Positions 27,287 through 36,437 of a stretch of DNA of 64,000 nt are shown here, one piece after another. The notes under the pieces were generated by a model. The model saw only the letters and a list, made by a program, of their open reading frames with translations. It was not told the DNA's origin and searched no databases. A program made the position numbers and the translations under genes. The DNA is from Deltaproteobacteria bacterium (GTDB taxonomy: Bacteria > Myxococcota_A > UBA796 > UBA9615): positions 21,506-85,505 of the forward strand of contig JAGSHC010000004.1 of the NCBI GenBank assembly GCA_023954745.1, in the 5' to 3' direction. Numbering within the stretch: position 1 is the first letter of the stretch; each line of letters starts with the position of its first letter.

Positions 27287-28141
27287 TCAGTTCCAGTTCC
27301 CGAGGACGGTGCCCTGGAGTTGGGGGGTCCCGGGGGTGACCGTGCCCTGGAACTGCAGGATGGTGTAGGGCGTGGTCCAGACCGTGATCTCGTCCTGCAG
27401 ACCCCAGTCGCCGTAGACGGTCGTGATGTGGCACAGCTCGAAGAAGTTCGACGCGCCACCCACGTTGCCGACGCCGCCGAGGATGTGGGCGCCACCGAAG
27501 TTGTGGTTGTCCGTCCACCAGGCGTAGCTCACCAGCTCCTGCAGCTCGGTCCAGCCGGCGAAGGGCGCGCCCGCCAGGGTGGTCCCGTCGTAGTAATCGC
27601 ACCGGGTGTTCCGGTAGTTGATGGTCGAGCCGCCGCCCAGGTCCACCTCCACCTCGTGGAACCAGGTGGTGCTTGCGTCGTTGCCGGTCAACGTGCCCTG
27701 CGGGTACTGGGCCGCCGCGGCCACCTGGGTGTCGGCTAGCGAGGCGCTGCAAGGGTCCCACCAGAGCGCGTTGGCCCCGGGATCACTCCAGTAGCCGGCC
27801 GGCACCTTCGGGCCCCCGTAGACAGCGGCAAGGACGGCGCTCTCCGCGAAGGCCTCGGCGCAGAACGTGGGCTCGACGCCGTCGTCGTCGTCGGCCACGT
27901 CGTCGTCGTCCATGGAGTCGTCGTCGTCTGCCACGTCGTCGTCGTCCATGGAGTCGTCGTCGTCCATGGAGTCGTCGTCGTCCATGGAGTCGTCGTCGTC
28001 CATGGAGTCGTCGTCGTCCATGGAGTCGTCGTCGTTGGACACGTCGTCGTCGTTGGACACGTCATCGTCGTTTCCCAGGGTCGGCGGGCAACCCACGGAA
28101 AAGAAGGCAAGGACCAAGAGAGCGACCAGCGAGCGATCCAT
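27287..28141 (-). CDS. Asp-linker lipoprotein, unknown domain
   Basis: The 284-residue product begins MDRSLVALLVLAFFSVGC, a lipobox, then about 65 residues of DDD/DDDD blocks separated by VSN, SM and VA. The coding repeat is a run of ATG-GAC-GAC-GAC-GAC-TCC units (27905-28060), a near-perfect 18-bp tandem repeat. A domain of about 195 residues follows (FCAEAFAESAVLAAVYGG, ALWWDPC, TTWFHEVEVDLGGGSTINYRN, GNVGGASNFFELCH, TVTPGTPQLQGTVLGNWN) with four or five Cys; it is not recognised. It belongs to the same lipobox-tether-domain design as 8759 and 13871. It converges with lpd. Confidence 0.78.
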   Translation of the reverse strand: MDRSLVALLVLAFFSVGCPPTLGNDDDVSNDDDVSNDDDSMDDDDSMDDDDSMDDDDSMDDDDSMDDDDVADDDDSMDDDDVADDDDGVEPTFCAEAFAESAVLAAVYGGPKVPAGYWSDPGANALWWDPCSASLADTQVAAAAQYPQGTLTGNDASTTWFHEVEVDLGGGSTINYRNTRCDYYDGTTLAGAPFAGWTELQELVSYAWWTDNHNFGGAHILGGVGNVGGASNFFELCHITTVYGDWGLQDEITVWTTPYTILQFQGTVTPGTPQLQGTVLGNWN

Positions 28142-28339
28142 CGTTCCTCCCGTCGAAACCGGTTCAAGTCTTCCCCGTCAGCGCCGACGAAGAAAGAGTC
28201 GTCCGGTCCGGAGCCGATCCTGGACCGGTGGGTTGACACCATCGGGCAGCCCCAAGGCCCCACGCTGGAGGAGACCCGCCGCACCATCTCTGGGGCGCCA
28301 ATGCCCACCACCGAAGAAGAGGCAGACTGAGCGAGCCCT
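28142..28339. other. Intergenic stretch with a start-less open frame
   Basis: This region holds the promoter for the lipoprotein at 27287 on the minus strand. On the plus strand a frame with no ATG, GTG or TTG in a usable place reads into a TGA at 28328-28330; its last 34 residues (LDRWVDTIGQPQGPTLEE onward, ending EEEAD) look protein-like. I do not call it a gene because no start is visible. No other structure is seen. Confidence 0.3.
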
Positions 28340-29077
28340 CTACTTGACGGGGACTGCCTTGACCTTGGGCTTGCCGTTCTCCGTCACGACCTTGAATCGC
28401 ACATCGCGCACGCCGTACTTCGCCTTGATGTTGGCTGCGTGCTTCCCGAGGGTGGCTTCGAGCGCCGCCCGGTTCACGTTGCCCTTCTGACCGGTGCCCT
28501 TCCGCGCCCGGATGTAGGCGTCGAAGAGGCCATCGGAGCCGAGAGCGTGTGCACTCCGGGCCCCGGGCTTCCCAGCGGTGCGGGGGGCGGCGACCTTGCG
28601 GCCGGGGGCGCGGACGGTCTTGTCCACCTCCTCCTCGCCGCGGGCACGGCGCACTGTGGCGGCGGCGGCCTCGGGATCCTCCCCGCGCATCAAGGCCCGG
28701 ATTTCGGCCCTCACCTCCTCGGCGGACTTGGTCGGTGCCTTGTTCTTCTGCTTTGCAGCTTCGCGCTTGTCGGCGAGCCAGCGCTGCTTGGGGTAGGTGC
28801 CGTCCTCGATCTGCTTCGTGGTCTTGAGCCAGCGAAGAGACAAGGTGTTGAAGCGCGTCCGCAGCACCCGGAGCTTGAACTGCACCCGGGTGTTGGTGAT
28901 GTGCAGCTCCTGGAACTCGTGGATCGTCCGCTTGATCTCGCGGAACTTCTCCTGCGGCGGCCGCCGCAAGACACCCATGAAGTACATCTCGTACTCGTTC
29001 TTGGTCATCTGGATGAGGGTCTCGAGCTTCTCGAGCGCCTGCAGCACGGACCTTGTCTCGCGGTCTGGTCTAGCCAT
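28340..29077 (-). CDS. MXAN_5187-like C-terminal domain protein
   Basis: The 245-residue protein has a helical N-terminal half (ETRSVLQALEKLETLIQMTKNEYEMYFMGVLRRPP, then FQELHITNTRVQFKLRVLRTRFNTLSLRW), a basic Ala/Arg-rich linker, and a C-terminal domain with the pattern LFDAYIRARKGTGQKGNVNRAALEATLGKHAANIKAKYGVRDVRFKVV. This C-terminus resembles the myxobacterial MXAN_5187 C-terminal family, of unknown function. The start at ATG 29077 is 12 bases after the stop of the TM protein at 29090. The three genes 30871 to 28340 form a probable operon. Confidence 0.78.
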   Translation of the reverse strand: MARPDRETRSVLQALEKLETLIQMTKNEYEMYFMGVLRRPPQEKFREIKRTIHEFQELHITNTRVQFKLRVLRTRFNTLSLRWLKTTKQIEDGTYPKQRWLADKREAAKQKNKAPTKSAEEVRAEIRALMRGEDPEAAAATVRRARGEEEVDKTVRAPGRKVAAPRTAGKPGARSAHALGSDGLFDAYIRARKGTGQKGNVNRAALEATLGKHAANIKAKYGVRDVRFKVVTENGKPKVKAVPVK

Positions 29078-29089
29078 GGTCGAACCAGA

Positions 29090-30028
29090 CTACTCCGGGT
29101 CGGGGGGCTGATCCAGGCGCGCGGCCAGCGATGCCGAGACGGGCTCCTCCCCAGACCGCCGGGCCTCGAGACCCGGCAACGCACCGTCCACCACCGGACC
29201 GCGGGCATTCAGCATCTCCGCGAGCACTGCGTCCGCGGCGTCGTCGTCCTCCATGGCGAGCTGAGCGAGAGCCTCGGCCACCAGGCGGTGCGGCCAGTGC
29301 ACGCTTCCCCGCTCGACGGGGCCGAGCATGTGCAGCGCCGCCTCGAGGGCGAACCTCCGGTCCTGCTCTCCCACGCTGCGCAGGCCGACACGAATCTGCA
29401 CCACCGCGATGCCCACCCGCGCCGCCTCCTGCTCCTCCTCGCTCCCCAGGGCCAGGACCTGCTGCCAGGCGATGCGGGCACCGCGTTCGTCCCCCAGGGC
29501 GAGTCGAATGGGCCCCTCCCAGAGGTAGGGCGCCACCTCGCGGGGGGCACTCGAGGAGGCGGACTCCAGACGCTCGGCCAGGGCCTCGAAGGACCCGCGG
29601 GCCTCGGTACTGATGCCCGGGCCCTCCACGGGGTCCCCTTCGCGGGGAGGACCGAAGGCGGGGGCAGCCAGCAAAGGCAGCGACAGCCCGCGCAAGACCT
29701 TGTCCGCCACCTTCCCGACGGAGTCAGCCTCCACCCGCGCTCCGCGCGCCGGGGCCACGACGACGGCGCGGTAGGCGAAGCCCCCGAGAGTCAGCAGGAG
29801 CAGGAGCACGAAGAACCGGGACAGCCGCGGTCGGCGTCGGTCCCCCTTGCGGCGGGGCTTCGCGCTCGGGTCCCGACGGCCGGGCTCCGAGCGGAACCGA
29901 CGACGCTCCGTCCGTCGACGGTCGTCCGCCCGCTTCTCCGAGGCCTCCAATGGAAGCTCCTCGCCCACATCCTCGATGGGATCGAGGGCATCGGTGTCTG
30001 CGGGGTCTTGCTCGTCCTCGCTGCTCAC
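29090..30028 (-). CDS. Single-TM protein with basic cytosolic head and helical periplasmic region
   Basis: The 312-residue product has an acidic start, an Arg-rich segment (RRRTERRRFRSEPGRRD), one transmembrane helix at about 70-90 (LSRFFVLLLLLTLGGFAY), and a C-terminal domain of short helices (GDERGARIAWQQVLALGSEEEQEAARVG, DRRFALEAALHMLGP, VAEALAQLAMEDDDAADAVLAEML) suggestive of tetratricopeptide-type repeats. I do not recognise a named family. GTG at 30028 is the likely start. It lies 33 bases after cpaB and 12 before the MXAN_5187-like gene. Confidence 0.7.
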   Translation of the reverse strand: MSSEDEQDPADTDALDPIEDVGEELPLEASEKRADDRRRTERRRFRSEPGRRDPSAKPRRKGDRRRPRLSRFFVLLLLLTLGGFAYRAVVVAPARGARVEADSVGKVADKVLRGLSLPLLAAPAFGPPREGDPVEGPGISTEARGSFEALAERLESASSSAPREVAPYLWEGPIRLALGDERGARIAWQQVLALGSEEEQEAARVGIAVVQIRVGLRSVGEQDRRFALEAALHMLGPVERGSVHWPHRLVAEALAQLAMEDDDAADAVLAEMLNARGPVVDGALPGLEARRSGEEPVSASLAARLDQPPDPE

Positions 30029-30061
30029 CGTCGCATCGTGACACGGAGCCGGGGGCGACGG

Positions 30062-30871
30062 TCAGCCGCAGATGGTCTCAGTCCCCCGGTTTGCCTTGAG
30101 GATGGTCACGCAATCCTTGGGGCGCTTCTGCCGGTCCTCCTGGAGGTCCTTTACGGCGCTCTCGTCGAACCAGGTCGTGCGGGTCAGGCCCTGAGCCACC
30201 GAGACGTCCTTGTCCCGATGAAGCGTCAGGGTCACCTCCCCCTGCTTCTCCGCGAAGATGAGCATCTCGGCCTCCTTGGCGTTCACCACCACGGTCACGG
30301 TGCCCGCCCGCGAGCCCCGTGGGGGACTGCCCGCCCGTTGGGCGCCATCGGCCATCGTGCCTCCCACGGCGGCCACGGCGACGTTCTGAAGCAGCGTGCG
30401 CGTCTCCACGACGTGGTCCGGTGTGGACCACGTCACCACGATGTCGACCCGGTCCCCCGGCTTGAGCAAGCCCCCAAAGGTCGACACGTTGTCCACGCGC
30501 AGCGCCAGTCCGCGCAGCGACGCAGGAATGCGTTGGCTGAGCTTGTTCAGCTCCTCGTCCGCGGCCCAGTCTGTGTGCAGGATGGCCTGACCCGCCTTCA
30601 CGGTGATTCCCAGCGTCTGGCCCACGACCACGGAGGCCGACGAAGCAGGCACCGCACGAGGCGGCATGTACCGCTCCGGGTAGGGAACGAGCTGCACGTC
30701 GCCCTCGGCGAGCACGGACCCCACGGGGAGGTCTCTCACGGCGACCACGATGCTCGTCCCCTCGCCATAGAAGCCCAGGTCACGGGCGATGCGTGCCTTC
30801 CATGCCTGCATCAGCACAATGGCCAGGAGGGCGAGGCAGCCGGAGAGGAGAAGGATCGATCGACGTTTCAT
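30062..30871 (-). CDS. cpaB: CpaB-type Flp pilus assembly protein (orphan)
   Basis: The 269-residue product starts at ATG 30871 (GAAGGGAA upstream) with a signal-anchor helix MKRRSILLLSGCLALLAIVLMQ. It carries the SAF-type domain typical of CpaB/RcpC: TSIVVAVRDLPVGSVLAEGDVQLVPYPE, VVGQTLGITVKAGQAILHTD, then LRGLALRVDNVSTFGGLLKPGDRVDIVVT. A C-terminal TVTVVVNAKEAEMLIFAEKQGEVTLTLH fits as well. CpaB normally belongs to a tad/Flp pilus cluster, but no secretin, ATPase or pilin gene flanks it; tad clusters are often split in myxobacteria. It heads a probable operon with 29090 and 28340. Confidence 0.87.
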   Translation of the reverse strand: MKRRSILLLSGCLALLAIVLMQAWKARIARDLGFYGEGTSIVVAVRDLPVGSVLAEGDVQLVPYPERYMPPRAVPASSASVVVGQTLGITVKAGQAILHTDWAADEELNKLSQRIPASLRGLALRVDNVSTFGGLLKPGDRVDIVVTWSTPDHVVETRTLLQNVAVAAVGGTMADGAQRAGSPPRGSRAGTVTVVVNAKEAEMLIFAEKQGEVTLTLHRDKDVSVAQGLTRTTWFDESAVKDLQEDRQKRPKDCVTILKANRGTETICG

Positions 30872-31008
30872 GGCGTTCCCTTCGCGCGCCGCAACATGGG
30901 CGCAACATCTAGTCACGACGGTACCGACGGGTTCTCAACATCTCCGTCACAAGTTGGGAACAGCCGCAGAGACCCCCTCGGGGGCGACCCTGGGATATCC
31001 TCCGCGCC

Positions 31009-33981
31009 GTGAACGCACCCTTTTCGCCCACCGACGCCGCCGCCGAAGACTCCTTGCTCGAAGCGCTGCGCGCCGCCGTGGGCCAGGGCTTCGTGGTCAC
31101 CTCCGAAGCCGACACCTTCGCCTACCGCCGCGACCTCTGGCCGCGCCTGACCGTGACCGCCCGGGATGGACTGCCGGAGGTCTCGCCCCTTGCGGTGGTG
31201 CGCCCCGCGGACGAGGCCGAGGTGGAGGCGGTGGTGGCCGCCCTCGCCGAGCACGACTGCCCCATCGTCGCCTATGGCGCCGGCTCGGGAGTGTGCGGTG
31301 GAGCCGCGCCCCTGTTCGGCGGCGTCGTGGTGGACCTCAAGCGCCTCGATGACCTCTCCCCCGTGGACGAGCACACGATGCAGGTCGACGTGGGCCCCGG
31401 GCTCATCCTCCAGACCATGGAGGAGCGCCTCAACGACGCCGGCTGGACCCTGGGGCACTTCCCCTCGTCCATCTACTGCTGCTCCATTGGGGGTTGCGTG
31501 GCAGCCCGAGGCGCCGGCCAGCTGTCGTCCCGGTACGGGAAGATCGAGGACATGGTCACCGGCCTGCGGGTCGTGACCCCGGGGCTCGGCACGGTGGGCA
31601 CGGGCTCCCTCGACCCCTCGGGACCTCGCGCCGACTACTCGCCCCTCTTCGTCGGAAGCGAGGGCACCCTCGGCCTCATCACCAGCATGCGCCTGCGGGT
31701 GCACCCGCTCCCCAAGGCGATGGTGCTCCGGGGGGTGCAGTTTCCCAGCGTCGAAGCGGGCATCGCGGCGTTCCGGGAGATCCTCCAGATGGGCCTGCGC
31801 CCGTCCGTGATGCGGCTCTACGACCCGCTCGACACCTGGATGGCGATGCAGAAGGGCAACGACCCCGGCCAGGGCCCTGCCCCTCGGCCGGGCGGCGGAA
31901 CGCCCCTCGATGTGCAGTCCGAGTCCCCGCGCGAGAACGCAGCGGAGCCCACGGAGGCGCCCCCCGAGGACGCAGGCACCGCACGGCTCTTCGGCATGGT
32001 GCTCTCCCCGGGCTCCATCGCGGACGAGGCCCTGTCGCGGCTCGAACGCCTGCCGGGTCTCGGACGCTTCGCCCGCGACCGCCGAACCAGCGGAGAGCGC
32101 CGAGGTGGCACCGGACGCGGCGGAGGACGCCGGGCCACCGACGGGCCCCAGGGAGTGCGCGGAATGCTCGTGCGGACGCTGGCGGCACGGCTCATGGGTG
32201 ACGAGGCCGCGCTCTCCTTGAAGCCCGAGAACCTCCCCATGGACCGGCTGCTCGCGTATGCGGCGCCCCTGAACCGCGCCATCGACCTGCTCCCAGGGCG
32301 CTCTCTGGCCATCCTCGGCTTCGAAGGAGACGACGAGGTCGCGCGGGGCCAGCTCGAGGCTGCGATCCTCGCCGCGGGGCGCCTGGGGGGCAAGGACCTC
32401 GGCCCCGGTCCCGGCGAGCGCTGGTTCCGCACCCGCTACCACGTGTCCTTCAAGCTGCCGAAGCTGCTCCAGAGCGGCGCCTGGGCCGACACCATGGAGA
32501 CGGCGGCTGGCTGGACGAAGGTCATGGAGCTCTATCAGGCGGTGCGTCGGGCAGCGGCGCCTCACGCCCTCGTGATGGCCCACTTCAGCCACGCCTACCA
32601 CGAGGGGTGCAGCATCTACTTCACCCTGGCGGGCCACGCGAGCACCCCCGAGGAGCGCCTCGCGCAATACGACCAGGTGTGGCGGGCCGTCCTCACCGCC
32701 GCCGAGGGCACGGGCGCGACCATCACCCACCACCACGGGGTGGGCTTCCTCAAGCGGCAGCTGATGGACCGGGAGCACGGCGACGGGCGGGCCCTCTTCG
32801 ACGCGAGCAAGCGGGCCCTGGACCCTCGAGGCGTGTTGAATCCAGGGAAGCTCTTCCCGCCCGAGAAGCCCGCGCCGGGACCCATCGAAGAGGCGCCTCC
32901 AGCGAAGCACCTCGTCGTGCACGCCCACGAAGACGGCGTCATCGAGGCAGGCACTGACTGGCTCGGCGTGGACCTCGCGTCGGAGCTCCACTTGCGCGGG
33001 CACTTCCTGCCTCCCCTGGGGCGCGCGTTCCTCGAGAACACCGTGGAGGACTGGGTTCGCTCGGGAGCCCACGCCGCATACGTCGCGGTGCACGGTGCCT
33101 GGGAGCATCCCCTTCAGGGGGTGAGCGGGCGGCTGCCGGATGGTCGACGGTGGCGAAGCGGGCGCCTCCCACGCTCCGCGGCAGGCCCTTCTTGGCTCCC
33201 CTTCGGTCAGGTCGGCGACGAACTCATCGCCGACACGCTGACGTTCCGCACCCTGACCCCGCCGCCCATGCGGCACGTCGGCTTCCTCTTCGAGCACATG
33301 GACGACGCCATCGCCGCCACTCGCGACGCCCTGCGAGGAGCCGTGCGCCCGTTGGGCGGGACCATCTACCGGGGCAAGGAACCCCGCGGGTTTCGCCAGT
33401 GCTTCAGCCGAGCCCCTCGTCCGCGCGAAGGCGGCGTGGTGTACCTCGCCTTCGGCTGGCCCGACGGCTTCCCTCAGGGGATCGATGCGGTGATCGCGTC
33501 TCTGACGGGAGCGGGTGGCCAGCCGCTGCCCGACGAAGACGGCCTCGCCTGGTGGGAAGACCATTGGGGCCAACCCCAACGGGAAGGCGCCAGCACTCTG
33601 CCCAACAACGGCCCCGCCGCGGACGAAGCTCTCATCGGCCGCTGCTCCGCCATCGTGCCCTGGGGCCGTGCCCAGACCCTCCTCCGCGCGGTGGAGACGC
33701 TCACCGGCGGACCGACGGACGCTGTTGGAGTCGTCGAGGCGCCCCTGGAGACTGGCTGCACGGTGCGCTGGCGGTTCTTCAGCAGCCGCCCCCAGCAACC
33801 CACGAGCCACCTCGTGCTGCACCAGCTCCGCCAGACCATCGCGAGCTTCGGAGCGCGTATCGAGGAGCTCGACTTCCCCAACGTGGAGGACGCTCCTCCC
33901 GGGGCCTTCGACTCCACCCCCGAGGCCCCCTCGGACTTCGAGCGGCTCTCCGAGTCGCTGCTCCGTGAGGTGACCGCATGA
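31009..33981 (+). CDS. AgpS/GlcD-like FAD oxidase fused to a GlcE-like half
   Basis: The 990-residue protein starts at GTG 31009. Residues 1-635 are an FAD-linked oxidase most like alkyl-DHAP synthase: PIVAYGAGSGVCGG (FAD motif), HFPSSIYCCSIGGCVAARGAGQ and YGKIEDMV, DYSPLFVGSEGTLGLIT, LETxxxW-type WADTMETAAGWTKVM, HFSHAYHEGCSIYFT and THHHGVGFLKR near residue 575. A low-complexity Pro/Gly/Arg insert lies near 285-390. Residues 640-990 repeat the pattern weakly: SAAGPSWLPFGQVGDELIADTLTFRT aligns by eye with the SEG-LIT block, without the FAD loop, as GlcE relates to GlcD. An FeS partner gene overlaps by four bases. Substrate could be a 2-hydroxyacid or an ether-lipid precursor. Confidence 0.82.
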   Translation: MNAPFSPTDAAAEDSLLEALRAAVGQGFVVTSEADTFAYRRDLWPRLTVTARDGLPEVSPLAVVRPADEAEVEAVVAALAEHDCPIVAYGAGSGVCGGAAPLFGGVVVDLKRLDDLSPVDEHTMQVDVGPGLILQTMEERLNDAGWTLGHFPSSIYCCSIGGCVAARGAGQLSSRYGKIEDMVTGLRVVTPGLGTVGTGSLDPSGPRADYSPLFVGSEGTLGLITSMRLRVHPLPKAMVLRGVQFPSVEAGIAAFREILQMGLRPSVMRLYDPLDTWMAMQKGNDPGQGPAPRPGGGTPLDVQSESPRENAAEPTEAPPEDAGTARLFGMVLSPGSIADEALSRLERLPGLGRFARDRRTSGERRGGTGRGGGRRATDGPQGVRGMLVRTLAARLMGDEAALSLKPENLPMDRLLAYAAPLNRAIDLLPGRSLAILGFEGDDEVARGQLEAAILAAGRLGGKDLGPGPGERWFRTRYHVSFKLPKLLQSGAWADTMETAAGWTKVMELYQAVRRAAAPHALVMAHFSHAYHEGCSIYFTLAGHASTPEERLAQYDQVWRAVLTAAEGTGATITHHHGVGFLKRQLMDREHGDGRALFDASKRALDPRGVLNPGKLFPPEKPAPGPIEEAPPAKHLVVHAHEDGVIEAGTDWLGVDLASELHLRGHFLPPLGRAFLENTVEDWVRSGAHAAYVAVHGAWEHPLQGVSGRLPDGRRWRSGRLPRSAAGPSWLPFGQVGDELIADTLTFRTLTPPPMRHVGFLFEHMDDAIAATRDALRGAVRPLGGTIYRGKEPRGFRQCFSRAPRPREGGVVYLAFGWPDGFPQGIDAVIASLTGAGGQPLPDEDGLAWWEDHWGQPQREGASTLPNNGPAADEALIGRCSAIVPWGRAQTLLRAVETLTGGPTDAVGVVEAPLETGCTVRWRFFSSRPQQPTSHLVLHQLRQTIASFGARIEELDFPNVEDAPPGAFDSTPEAPSDFERLSESLLREVTA

Positions 33982-35162
33982 CCGACCCGTCCCTGTGCGC
34001 CCTCTGCCCCCGCCTGTGTCGCTACGCGTGTCCCGTCGCGCAGGGGACGGCCGACGAGGGTGCGACGCCCACCTCCATGGCGCAGGCCTGGCGCGCCGCG
34101 AAGGCGGGAGACCTGCCCTGGAAGGCCGCGGCCGACGTGCTGTCGCGGTGCACCGGCTGCATGGCCTGCAAGGCACCCTGCGAGCTCGAGCAAGACGTGC
34201 CGTCGTACCTGTACGAGGCCCGCGCCGAGGCGTGGACCAACGGGGCGGTGCCCGACGGCGCCGCCCTGATGCATCGCCGCTACCTCGACAGCGGCAATCC
34301 ATTCGGCGCCGACCTCACGTCCTCGCTGCGGGAGCACGGCGACGACGACGACTTCGAGCGCAAGGGCCGGGTGCTCTTCTGGCCGGGGTGCCGCTCGCTG
34401 CATGAGCAGCCGGACCTGGTCGCTGGGCTGATGCCCATCTTCAGGGCGTTGGGGGCCGACCACGTCAGCTTGCCCGCGCGGAAGGAGACCCCCTGCTGCG
34501 GTGCGCCGCTGCGAGCAATCGGAGACGATGCGGGCTTCCAGGTCGCCATCGCGGCCAACCAGCAGTACTTCAACCGGCAACGCACCTGGATCACCCCGTC
34601 GGGGGAGTGCCTCAATGCAGTGCGCGAGGGGTATCCGTCCACCGGGAACGCAATCACTGCCGAGGTCCTCCACCTGTCCGAGTTCCTGCTGTTCTTCGCC
34701 GAGCAGCTGGCGGACCTGGGACACGCGGCCTACGTGCATCGCGCGGAGAACGGGCTGCCTGCGCCACAGGTTGTCGTCTTCGACAGCTGCGGAGTCGGGC
34801 GCCGAGCCGGGCGGGGGGACGCCATCTACGGCGTGCTCGAGGCAGCGCTGGGCTCTGCCCCGCCGTCCTTCGCGCCCTCCCCCGGACGCACGGTCTGCTG
34901 CGGCGCTGGCGACTTCCACGACCTCCGTCGGCCGGACGCCGCAGCGCAGACAGCGGACTGGGCCGCCGCGCAAGGCGTTGCACCCCCCGGCTCCTGGCTC
35001 GTCACCACGGACGCTGGCTGCATGGGCTCCCTGCGCGGACGCCTCCCGGGAGTCGAGGTGTACGACCTGGTCGGCTTCCTCGTGGCCTGGCTCGGACCCG
35101 TAGTGACCACTGGCGCCAAGGCCAGCACCCCTGCGCCGTCGGGCCTCAAGGCCAACGGTTGA
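33978..35162 (+). CDS. GlcF-like Fe-S/CCG oxidoreductase subunit
   Basis: The 394-residue protein has an N-terminal CALCPRLCRYACP (CxxCxxxCxxxCP 4Fe-4S site) and a second CTGCMACKAPCE cluster, then two CCG-type modules: WPGCRSL with ETPCCGAPL (residues about 128-175) and FDSCGVGRR with RTVCCGAGDF (about 270-312), plus VTTDAGCMGSL. This is the GlcF/HdrD-like Fe-S partner of FAD-linked oxidases. It overlaps the flavoprotein stop as ATGA, so the two form one unit. The end lacks a membrane anchor, so a cytosolic complex is likely. Unlike classical GlcF, the second cluster has no CP ending. Confidence 0.87.
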   Translation: MTDPSLCALCPRLCRYACPVAQGTADEGATPTSMAQAWRAAKAGDLPWKAAADVLSRCTGCMACKAPCELEQDVPSYLYEARAEAWTNGAVPDGAALMHRRYLDSGNPFGADLTSSLREHGDDDDFERKGRVLFWPGCRSLHEQPDLVAGLMPIFRALGADHVSLPARKETPCCGAPLRAIGDDAGFQVAIAANQQYFNRQRTWITPSGECLNAVREGYPSTGNAITAEVLHLSEFLLFFAEQLADLGHAAYVHRAENGLPAPQVVVFDSCGVGRRAGRGDAIYGVLEAALGSAPPSFAPSPGRTVCCGAGDFHDLRRPDAAAQTADWAAAQGVAPPGSWLVTTDAGCMGSLRGRLPGVEVYDLVGFLVAWLGPVVTTGAKASTPAPSGLKANG

Positions 35163-35169
35163 CGCGCCC

Positions 35170-35598
35170 TTGAGCAAGCAACCCAGTCCTGCCTTCGGCA
35201 TCGTCGTCGGCCTCGCGGCCGCCTTCGCGGTGTGGGCCGTGTTGTGGCTGAGCACCGCCCGCACGGACTCGCAGCTCGAGCGCGCCTGCAAGGCGCTCAT
35301 CGAAGGCGCAGACCTCGAGGAGATCGTCGTGGAGCTGGGTCGAGAGGGGTATCGCCCCGGCTGCTCCCTCGAGTCCTCCCCGGAGGGAGCTCCGCGCGAT
35401 CCGGGGGGTGGCCTGCCGTGCACGACCGTGACCGTCGGCTCGCTGGTGGACTTCCCCTACCTGTGCGAAGGCGCCGACTGCTCTCTGTACTGGCGAATCA
35501 ACGACGTGGCGTGCCTCGTGGAGCTCGACGCGGCGGCGCTGACGTTGGAGAGCGCAGCGTTCATGACCCTCGGAGCCCGCGCAGCTGGCGTCGAGTAG
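35170..35598 (+). CDS. Single-TM hypothetical protein
   Basis: The 142-residue product starts at a TTG eight bases after the Fe-S gene. A hydrophobic helix (AFGIVVGLAAAFAVWAVLWLS, about 8-28) is followed by an exported domain with Cys in four places (ACKALIE, GCSLESS, PCTTVTV, LCEGADCSLYW). No named family is recognised. The Fe-S/flavoprotein pair upstream may be co-transcribed. It is convergent with 35643. Confidence 0.62.
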   Translation: MSKQPSPAFGIVVGLAAAFAVWAVLWLSTARTDSQLERACKALIEGADLEEIVVELGREGYRPGCSLESSPEGAPRDPGGGLPCTTVTVGSLVDFPYLCEGADCSLYWRINDVACLVELDAAALTLESAAFMTLGARAAGVE

Positions 35599-35642
35599 CA
35601 CGAGTCGAGCGCCCATCGAGCCGGTCTCGCGAGGCAGCTCTT

Positions 35643-36437
35643 CTAGTAGATCGCCGTGAAGCCCAGGATCCCGCCGGGAACGAACACCGGCGTCGCATCT
35701 CCGGGTGCCTGACCCGCGACGAGGGACGTCGTCGGAGCGGCCCAGGGAGTCGCAGCCGCAATGCCGCGGAAGCGGGGGGCGCGGTCGCTGAAGTAGCCCT
35801 TCTCGGCCACCTCGTTGCGGGCTCTCCACTTGCGGGCCACCTGGTCGTCCAGCCCGGTGCGGAACGCGTCGATCCCCAAGAGGAACGCACCATTGAGCAC
35901 GAGCGACGTCGCCAGGCCTTGCGTCACGCTCGCGCCCTGAGCTGGCGCCACGAGGAGGACGATGCCGATCCCCAGGCTCGCGCCGTCCGCCGCGAGGCCA
36001 ATGGCCCGATTGATGGCCAGGCGCGTCAGGCGGTCGGCCTCTTGCGTGCGGTAGAGCCGCCGCTCCATCTCCGAGGCTTCGCCGAGGGCAGGCCGAACCT
36101 GCTGCCACCTCCGCATCGCCGACTCGGTGCTCGTGGCCGACGAGATGAGGGTCGCCGCCCCCCAGAGCGTGAAGGTCAGGCCCGAGAAGAGGTCCTGGCG
36201 AGTGAACTGCTCGATGCCCAAGACAATGGACGTGGTTCCAAAGATGCCAGCGCCGATGTTCGCGCCCAGGTGCATCCCGAGGTGGGCATCGAGGAGCTCG
36301 AGGTCCGGGTCCTCCAGCTCGATCTCCGCATCACCCTCCTCCAGGAAGTAGCCATCTGCCCTCGCGAGGGATGGAGTCGTCAGCGACCACAGCAGGGTCG
36401 CCGAGGCGAGGAGAAGACGGAAGCGCACGGGGCACAC
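35643..36437 (-). CDS. Hypothetical multi-helix envelope protein
   Basis: The 264-residue product begins at GTG 36437 or GTG 36428 and has a signal peptide (RLLLASATLLWSLTTPSLARA). The mature part has hydrophobic stretches (HLGANIGAGIFGTTSIVLG, FTLWGAATLISSATS, DGASLGIGIVLLVAPAQG, LATSLVLNGAFLLGIDAF), compatible with several membrane-embedded helices separated by charged segments. No domain is recognised. It is convergent with the TM gene upstream and its promoter lies in the 118-base gap before 36556. Confidence 0.65.
   Translation of the reverse strand: MCPVRFRLLLASATLLWSLTTPSLARADGYFLEEGDAEIELEDPDLELLDAHLGMHLGANIGAGIFGTTSIVLGIEQFTRQDLFSGLTFTLWGAATLISSATSTESAMRRWQQVRPALGEASEMERRLYRTQEADRLTRLAINRAIGLAADGASLGIGIVLLVAPAQGASVTQGLATSLVLNGAFLLGIDAFRTGLDDQVARKWRARNEVAEKGYFSDRAPRFRGIAAATPWAAPTTSLVAGQAPGDATPVFVPGGILGFTAIY

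Noticed and set aside
28160..28330. Possible small plus-strand gene
   Set aside because: The text looks protein-like but no ATG, GTG or TTG occurs upstream in frame at a usable place.
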